A stretch of 64,000 nucleotides of DNA from G942493375 sp942493375 (lineage in GTDB: Bacteria > Armatimonadota > UBA5829): the NCBI GenBank assembly GCA_942493375.1, contig OW818698.1, forward strand, positions 5,828,001 through 5,892,000. The letters run 5' to 3'. The translations under genes and the position numbers were made by a program. Under the pieces are notes generated by a model. It was not told where the DNA came from and did not search any database. It saw only the letters and a program-made list of their open reading frames with translations. This document shows positions 58,841 through 64,000 of the stretch, piece after piece (the first letter of the stretch is position 1; each line of letters starts with the position of its first letter).

Positions 58841-60120
58841 GCATGGAACCTGTGCTGACTAAGAATATCGTATTAAGAGCTGGAACAACCTGGCTGGGCG
58901 ACTACGAAGCAAACGGGGGATATCAATCACTGTCCAAAGTGATTAAGATGTCGCCTAAGGATGTGATCAAAGAAGTCTCCGATTCCGGCTTACGCGGACG
59001 CGGCGGCGCTGGTTTCCCAACTGGAATGAAATGGGGCTCGGTGCTCCCGCTGGCAGATGACGGATTACCGCGTTACATAGTCTGTAACTTCGATGAGATG
59101 GAACCCGGAACGTTCAAAGACAGATATCTTGTAGAGGGTGATCCTCACCAGTTGCTGGAAGGCTTGCTGATCGCTGGTTTTGCTTGTCAGGCAAATGTCG
59201 GCTATATATTCATTCGTTTAGAGTATAAGAAGATAACACAAATCCTGCGCAAAGCTATACATGAAGCTGAAGCGAAGGGTCATATCGGCAATAACATACA
59301 GGGCAGCGGTTGGAGCTTTGAAATCCATATACATACCAGTGCAGGCAGATACGTGGCCGGAGAAGAAACCGGTCTGCTGACGGCTCTGGAAGGCAAACCT
59401 GCTAACCCAAGGTCGAAGCCGCCGTATCCCGGAACATCGGGTGCGTGGGGCAGGCCTACTGTTGTGCAAAATGTTGAGACTCTATCCTGCGTACCTCACA
59501 TATTTGAACACGACGCTGACTGGTTCAGGAGTCTTGGTATTGAAAGCGAATCAGGCACTAAAATCTATGGAGTCAGCGGAAAAGTTAAGAATCCCGGATG
59601 TTGGGAAATGCCTATGGGTTCTACGCTCAGGGATATAATTGAGGATAAGGCTGGTGGAATGCAGGACGGTTATGCATTACGGGCAGCTCTGCCGGGTGGT
59701 GCTTCAACACGGTTTATGGATGAAAGCCAGCTGGATGTATCTCTGGGATTTGATTCCATGAGGAGGCTGGGACTGTTTTCTGGCACCGGAACAGCAATTG
59801 TAATGGATGATAAGACATGTCCTGTTGCTGTATGCCAGAACCTGGAGAAGTTTTTTGCCAGGGAATCCTGCGGGTGGTGTACGCCGTGTCGGGAGGGACT
59901 CCCATGGCTGGAAGGCATTTTGCGAGGTATAGAAGCAGGACAAGGTCAGCCAGGTGATGTTGAGATGCTGATTGAACTAGCTACAAACATTGGTCCGAAT
60001 ACCTACTGCGCACTGGCGATGGGTGCAGTGCAACCGCTGCTCAGCGCTTTGGATATGTTCCGTAAGGAATTTGACGATCACATTCGACTGGGAAAGTGCC
60101 CTTACCCGCATTATTCATGA
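58837..60120 (+). CDS. nuoF: NADH-quinone oxidoreductase subunit F, C-terminus supplied by a MITE
   Basis: 427 residues with a TTG start six bases after AGGAGG; an ATG two codons later is the alternative. FMN/NADH site GRGGAGFPTGMKW (54-66) and NFDEMEPGTFKDR, GEETGLLTALEGKP, and the N3 cluster ESCGWCTPCREG with Cys345, 348 and 351 plus the late Cys in TYCALAMG. It oxidises NADH. The last four codons and stop (PHYS) are the left end of the MITE at 60106-60204. The core is complete by then, so function is probably kept. Confidence 0.96.
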   Translation: MSMEPVLTKNIVLRAGTTWLGDYEANGGYQSLSKVIKMSPKDVIKEVSDSGLRGRGGAGFPTGMKWGSVLPLADDGLPRYIVCNFDEMEPGTFKDRYLVEGDPHQLLEGLLIAGFACQANVGYIFIRLEYKKITQILRKAIHEAEAKGHIGNNIQGSGWSFEIHIHTSAGRYVAGEETGLLTALEGKPANPRSKPPYPGTSGAWGRPTVVQNVETLSCVPHIFEHDADWFRSLGIESESGTKIYGVSGKVKNPGCWEMPMGSTLRDIIEDKAGGMQDGYALRAALPGGASTRFMDESQLDVSLGFDSMRRLGLFSGTGTAIVMDDKTCPVAVCQNLEKFFARESCGWCTPCREGLPWLEGILRGIEAGQGQPGDVEMLIELATNIGPNTYCALAMGAVQPLLSALDMFRKEFDDHIRLGKCPYPHYS

Positions 60121-60204
60121 TTGACGGTGTAAATGCTATGCATTTACGCTCTCAGCTTTTGCCCTTACTGCCGGTCAAAAGCAAAGCTTGGTGAATAAAG
60201 CGGG
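60106..60204. mobile_element. 99-bp MITE-like element, copy 2
   Basis: It starts CCGCATTATTCATGATTGAC and ends GAATAAAGCGGG, imperfect terminal inverted repeats. The internal GTAAATGC/GCATTTAC hairpin and CTTTTG/CAAAAG pairing are the same as in copy 1 (32665-32762). It is inserted at the 3' end of nuoF and fills the nuoF-nuoG gap, leaving nuoG 27 bases further on. Confidence 0.82.
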
Positions 60205-60231
60205 CTTATATAAGCGACAAGTGAGTAAATA

Positions 60232-62886
60232 ATGCCAACTATTTATATCGATGGAAAAGAATATAAAGTAGGGGACGGCCTGAATATGCTGGAGGCGGTT
60301 CTGAGCAGCGGGCTGGATCTTCCATATTTTTGCTGGCATCCGGCCATGCATTCTGTCGGCTCGTGTCGTCAGTGTGCTGTTAAGATTTTCAGAGATGAGA
60401 ATGACACCCAGGGCAGAATTGTAATGGCTTGTATGACCCCCGCTACTGAAGGGACAAGAATATCCATCAGCGATCCTGAGGCTAATCAATTCCGGAAGTA
60501 TGTTATTGAGTGGTTGATGACCAACCATCCGCACGATTGTCCGATATGCGATGAAGGTGGAGAATGCCATCTTCAGGATATGACCGCGATGACTGGGCAG
60601 GTATACCGGAGATTTACAGGTAAAAAACGCACATACAACAACCAGCAACTTGGTCCTTTTGTTAATCATGAGATGAACCGGTGTATTCAGTGCTGGCGGT
60701 GTGTGCGGTTTTATAGAGATACTGCGGGTGGCAAGGACTTTGGAGTCTTTGGCTCAAGAAACCGGGTCTACTTTGGACGGCAAAAAGATGGAACTCTGGA
60801 GTCTGAGTTCTCCGGAAACCTGGTCGAAGTTTGTCCGACCGGTGTATTCACCGATAAGACCCTGAAACGCCACTATGCCAGAAAATGGGACTTGCAGACG
60901 GCTCCTTCTGTATGCATTCATTGTGGACTTGGCTGCAATACGATACCTGGTGAGCGGTATGGCACTATCAGGCGGATATCGGCACGGTACAACAATGATG
61001 TCAACGGTCATTTCCTTTGTGATCGGGGACGTTTTGGATATGAATTTGTAAGTAATGAATCGCGGATTAAGCAGTGCAAAATTAGCGATATCTCAATGGC
61101 TATTTCCCTTGAAGCTGCCTTGGCGCATGTTGGAACAATTATCAATAGTGCCAAGCGAGTAATTGGTATAGGGTCCCCCAGGGCTTCGCTTGAATCGAAC
61201 TATGCGTTGTGGAAGCAAGTTGGAGCAGATTCATTCTCAACCGGACTCTCAAAGCACGACCAGGCAGCTGCAGAGGATGTCCTGGAAATTCTTGCTGATC
61301 CCACTATTCCAGTGCCATCACTTGCCGAGGTGCAGACGGCTGATTCTGTGTTGATTTTAGGAGCTGACCCTACTAATGAAGCTCCGATGCTTGATTTATC
61401 GATACGACAGGGGATGAAGAAGGCTTGTATTGGTATGGCCAGAGCTTTGAGAATTCCTGACTGGGATGCAAATGCTGTGGCTGAAGTCCTCCAGGGAACC
61501 AGGGGCAAGCTGTTTATTGCATCTCCTTGGCGGATCAAACTCCAGGAGATCGCTGAAGCTGCGGTTGCGATTAATTACTCTGAAACAGTTGATCTGGCTT
61601 ATAAGATAGTCTCCGAGATACGATCAAGTGGTTCAACTGGTGATGAGATGGCTGCGAATGCTGCATCTGCACTTAAGGCTGCAACTCAGCCTCTGGTTGT
61701 AACGAGTATGTCTGCAGGGACTGATGTAATGGCTGCTGCAGTGGGTATAGTGAGAGCTCTTCAGGCAACAGATAAAGAGTGCCGGATTTCAGTGATTGTA
61801 CCGGAAGCTAATACTCTTGGAGTTGCGATGCTGGGTGGGTTTAGTGTAGAGGATGCAGTCGGGCTTGTTGAATCTGACAAGGCCGATGTAGTCTTCACGC
61901 TTGAGAATGATTTAACTAGACGCATAAATCCAGGCCGACTCAAGACTCTGGTTGATAAGTGCAGGGAAATTGTTACCTTTGATTCCATTGAAACTAAAAC
62001 GACGGCTATTGCCGGCACAGTAATACCGGTCTCAAGCTGGGTAGAATCTGATGGGACATTTGTCAATAACGAAGGCCGCGCACAGCGTTTTTATCAGGTA
62101 TATGTTCCTGTTGGTGGGCTCCTTCAACCCTGGGATGTGATGCAGCGAATCGGCGGCAAGGTTGGATGGGCTAACTACAACGATGTGCTCAAAGAGATGG
62201 CAGTAGATATTCCGGCATTTGCAGGAGTGTTGGAAGTTGGCGCTGGTGCGGACTGGAGATCAGCTACCGGGCAGAAAGTACCCCGCATGAGCCACCGGTT
62301 CAGCGGCCGCACATCTAAAGATGCCAACCTGACTATGAATGAACCGCAGCCTCCGGACGATCCGGGAACTCCATATGCGTTCTCTATGGAAGGTGATAAG
62401 AACTGCGTTCCAGGGGCGATGACTCCGCGATACTGGTGGCCTGGATGGAATTCTGTCAACTCTATTGCGAAGTTCCAGACTGAAACCGATGGCCCATTGA
62501 TTGGTGGTAACCCGGGAGCGAGAATCACCGGGTCTACTGGCAGCGCAGTGGTTGTCCAGGAAAAAACGCAGGTTCCGCTGGACAAGGGGGAAGTTTGGCT
62601 GATCCCTCGTCCTTATATATTTGGTTCTGAGGAACTTTCGAGATTATCTCCCGGGATTGCAGAATTAGCACCCAAGGCAGAGATAGGTATTCACCCGGAA
62701 ACGGCGCAGAAGCTGGGGTTGAGTGATGGTGACTTGTTTGCCGTTCAAGCAGATGGTGTGTCCGTCCAACTGAATGTGCGATTCGATGAAGGACTTGCTG
62801 GGAATGTGATAACAATCCCGGCGGGATATAGTGAGACTGCCGGAGTAACCCGTTCGATGCGGGCGACGATTGTGAGGTCGGAATGA
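60232..62886 (+). CDS. nuoG: NADH-quinone oxidoreductase subunit G
   Basis: 884 residues. N-terminal [2Fe-2S] ligands Cys34, Cys45, Cys48, Cys67; HPHDCPICDEGGEC for N5; CIQCWRCVRF and CPTGVF for N4; then CIHCGLGCN for the N7-like cluster. The rest is a molybdopterin-oxidoreductase-like domain (RGRFGYEFV, ILGADPTNEAP, SWVESDGTFVNNEGRAQRF), with a C-terminal aspartate-decarboxylase-like fold (HPETAQKLGLSDGDLFAV). Electron-wire subunit of complex I. It follows the MITE and overlaps nuoH by 4 bases. Confidence 0.95.
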   Translation: MPTIYIDGKEYKVGDGLNMLEAVLSSGLDLPYFCWHPAMHSVGSCRQCAVKIFRDENDTQGRIVMACMTPATEGTRISISDPEANQFRKYVIEWLMTNHPHDCPICDEGGECHLQDMTAMTGQVYRRFTGKKRTYNNQQLGPFVNHEMNRCIQCWRCVRFYRDTAGGKDFGVFGSRNRVYFGRQKDGTLESEFSGNLVEVCPTGVFTDKTLKRHYARKWDLQTAPSVCIHCGLGCNTIPGERYGTIRRISARYNNDVNGHFLCDRGRFGYEFVSNESRIKQCKISDISMAISLEAALAHVGTIINSAKRVIGIGSPRASLESNYALWKQVGADSFSTGLSKHDQAAAEDVLEILADPTIPVPSLAEVQTADSVLILGADPTNEAPMLDLSIRQGMKKACIGMARALRIPDWDANAVAEVLQGTRGKLFIASPWRIKLQEIAEAAVAINYSETVDLAYKIVSEIRSSGSTGDEMAANAASALKAATQPLVVTSMSAGTDVMAAAVGIVRALQATDKECRISVIVPEANTLGVAMLGGFSVEDAVGLVESDKADVVFTLENDLTRRINPGRLKTLVDKCREIVTFDSIETKTTAIAGTVIPVSSWVESDGTFVNNEGRAQRFYQVYVPVGGLLQPWDVMQRIGGKVGWANYNDVLKEMAVDIPAFAGVLEVGAGADWRSATGQKVPRMSHRFSGRTSKDANLTMNEPQPPDDPGTPYAFSMEGDKNCVPGAMTPRYWWPGWNSVNSIAKFQTETDGPLIGGNPGARITGSTGSAVVVQEKTQVPLDKGEVWLIPRPYIFGSEELSRLSPGIAELAPKAEIGIHPETAQKLGLSDGDLFAVQADGVSVQLNVRFDEGLAGNVITIPAGYSETAGVTRSMRATIVRSE

Positions 62887-63836
62887 CTGCTGGATTGTGG
62901 ACGGCTGTAACTGGGCTTGGGGTCTTGCTTGTTCTACTTGGTATAACAACCGGTATGATCTGGCTGGAACGCCGCGTGCTGGCGCTTTTCCAGGACAGAC
63001 TTGGACCGAACAGAGTAGGGCCGGCTGGTCTGTTTCAACCGATTGCAGACGTATTGAAGCTTCTCACGAAAGAGGACTGGACTCCGCCTTTCGCAGACAA
63101 GTTCATGTTTATTCTGGCGCCAGCGATCGTTGTTGTCTCTGTTTTATTGGCTTTTGCGGTTGTTCCGTTTGCTAAGAATATAATAATCTCTGATGCCAAT
63201 GTCGGACTGCTGTTTTTCCTTGGAATGACCTCACTGGGTGTGTATGGAATCGTTCTGGCGGGGTGGTCGTCTAACAGCAAGTATTCACTGATTGGTGGAA
63301 TGCGTGCTGCTGCTCAGATGATCAGCTATGAGATACCTATGCTGCTTTCGATGCTGGGTGTGATTATGCTGTCCAATTCGCTGAGAATGACGGACATAGT
63401 TAATGCTCAATCGAACTGCTGGTATATAGTGCTGCAGCCTCTGGGATTTATTCTGTTTATGATTGCGGGTGTAGCGGAATCCCGCAGAACACCTTTTGAT
63501 ATGCCTGAAGCGGACAGTGAACTGGTTGCTGGATATCACACTGAGTATTCAAGCATGAAGTTTGCATTGTTCTTTATGGGTGAATACCTGGATGTGATTT
63601 TGATTAGTTCGGTTGCAACTGTGCTGTTCCTGGGAGGTTGGCATGGGCCAATTCTACCTGGTGTAGTATGGTTTGGGATAAAGATGGCTGCAGTGATTTT
63701 CCTGTTCATATGGCTGCGTGCTACACTGCCCCGTTTGCGGTTCGATCAACTTATGACACTTGGCTGGACACGGCTGCTGCCGCTCTCGCTGCTTAATATT
63801 GTTGTCACCGGCGCGGTTGCGCTGGGAGTGAGGTAG
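62883..63836 (+). CDS. nuoH: NADH-quinone oxidoreductase subunit H
   Basis: 317 residues, about eight membrane helices. Signatures: LERRVLALFQDRLGPNRVGP, LKLLTKEDWTP, and the glutamate-rich quinone-chamber loop RTPFDMPEADSELVAGYHTEYS. ATGA overlap with nuoG. It forms the entrance of the quinone site. Confidence 0.97.
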   Translation: MTAGLWTAVTGLGVLLVLLGITTGMIWLERRVLALFQDRLGPNRVGPAGLFQPIADVLKLLTKEDWTPPFADKFMFILAPAIVVVSVLLAFAVVPFAKNIIISDANVGLLFFLGMTSLGVYGIVLAGWSSNSKYSLIGGMRAAAQMISYEIPMLLSMLGVIMLSNSLRMTDIVNAQSNCWYIVLQPLGFILFMIAGVAESRRTPFDMPEADSELVAGYHTEYSSMKFALFFMGEYLDVILISSVATVLFLGGWHGPILPGVVWFGIKMAAVIFLFIWLRATLPRLRFDQLMTLGWTRLLPLSLLNIVVTGAVALGVR

Positions 63837-63840
63837 AGAA

Positions 63841-64000
63841 GTGCTGTCTGCGATAAAGGCTATGTGGGCGTTGTTAACGCACCTGGTCAGACCACGGGTA
63901 ACAATTTCATACCCTGAGAAAAGGGCATATATACCGCCGCGCTGGCGGGGCAGGATAATATTGTCCCGTGATCCGGACAACGAGGAACGCTGCGTGGCCT
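63841..64000 (+). CDS. nuoI: NADH-quinone oxidoreductase subunit I, N-terminal part (cut by window edge)
   Basis: 53 codons visible from a GTG start with GAGGTAG upstream, four bases after nuoH. VTISYPEKRAYIPPRWRGR, then DPDNEERCVA, where the first [4Fe-4S] ligand is seen, matches the N-terminus of NuoI. The two CxxCxxC clusters lie mostly beyond the window. nuoJ-N presumably follow. Confidence 0.92.
   Translation, partial: MLSAIKAMWALLTHLVRPRVTISYPEKRAYIPPRWRGRIILSRDPDNEERCVA

Noticed and set aside
1..64000. tRNA, rRNA, tmRNA or known riboswitch
   Set aside because: I looked for T-loop-like GGTTCGAATCC patterns and familiar leader motifs in the intergenic gaps and found none convincing; reading by eye cannot exclude a divergent one.

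Overview
The window looks like part of a bacterial chromosome from a little-cultured, saprophytic, probably respiring lineage. The pointers are secreted DUF6067-, DUF4838- and GH42-like proteins, a C25-type peptidase, an RDD-tailed Ser/Thr kinase, lineage-style tandem paralogues with pseudopilin-like tails, a Ycf46/DUF1257/DUF2997 cassette, fused NuoCD, and intergenic regions packed with dispersed repeats. Armatimonadota, or a neighbour such as Planctomycetota, would fit, but this is inference: no rRNA, tRNA or other taxonomic marker was seen.

Layout. (1) 1-2276: the end of an aldehyde dehydrogenase and an E1 alpha/beta pair of a pyruvate/acetoin-type dehydrogenase, without E2/E3 beside it. 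(2) About 3.08-12.6 kb: an AT-rich accessory island bracketed by an inverted repeat of roughly 100 bp. It holds one large apparently intact gene, a TPR-PIN protein with conflict-system architecture (3909-8183), preceded by a truncated HD-domain gene. Around it are a REP-associated (RAYT) transposase and broken pieces of RhuM, KilA-N, a RecG-like/AlbA ATP-binding protein and HsdR, plus an intact YgjP-type metalloprotease. This reads as a decayed type I restriction/defence locus. (3) 13-26.3 kb, minus strand: a secreted C25-like peptidase, a DUF6067 glycosidase-like protein, three tandem paralogues of a membrane-anchored family, a DUF4838 protein and a Ser/Thr kinase. (4) 26.9-28.1 kb: an Old Yellow Enzyme-type oxidoreductase. 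(5) 28.3-34.0 kb, minus strand: a tight seven-gene operon, in transcription order DUF1257, TPR, DUF2997, zinc ribbon, PilT-type ATPase, PflX-like radical SAM protein, Ycf46-type AAA ATPase. I find it the most interesting candidate uncharacterised system here. (6) 34.2-40.9 kb: an inositol-monophosphatase-family enzyme, a GH42-like protein, a GGDEF/HD-GYP protein and an OFA-type transporter. (7) 41.4-55.1 kb, plus strand: a chemotaxis cluster (soluble MCP-like protein, STAS, CheY, CheA, MCP, CheW, MCP, CheW, MCP, CheR, CheB). No flagellar genes are present, so with PilT nearby a pilus-linked or other output is possible. (8) 55.5-64.0 kb: respiratory complex I genes nuoA, B, CD, E, F, G, H and the start of nuoI.

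Two near-identical 98-99 bp elements with terminal inverted repeats (32665-32762 and 60106-60204) look like non-autonomous MITEs. The second supplies the last four codons and the stop of nuoF. Many genes start with TTG and are translationally coupled. All functional calls rest on motif recognition by eye; no database search was possible.
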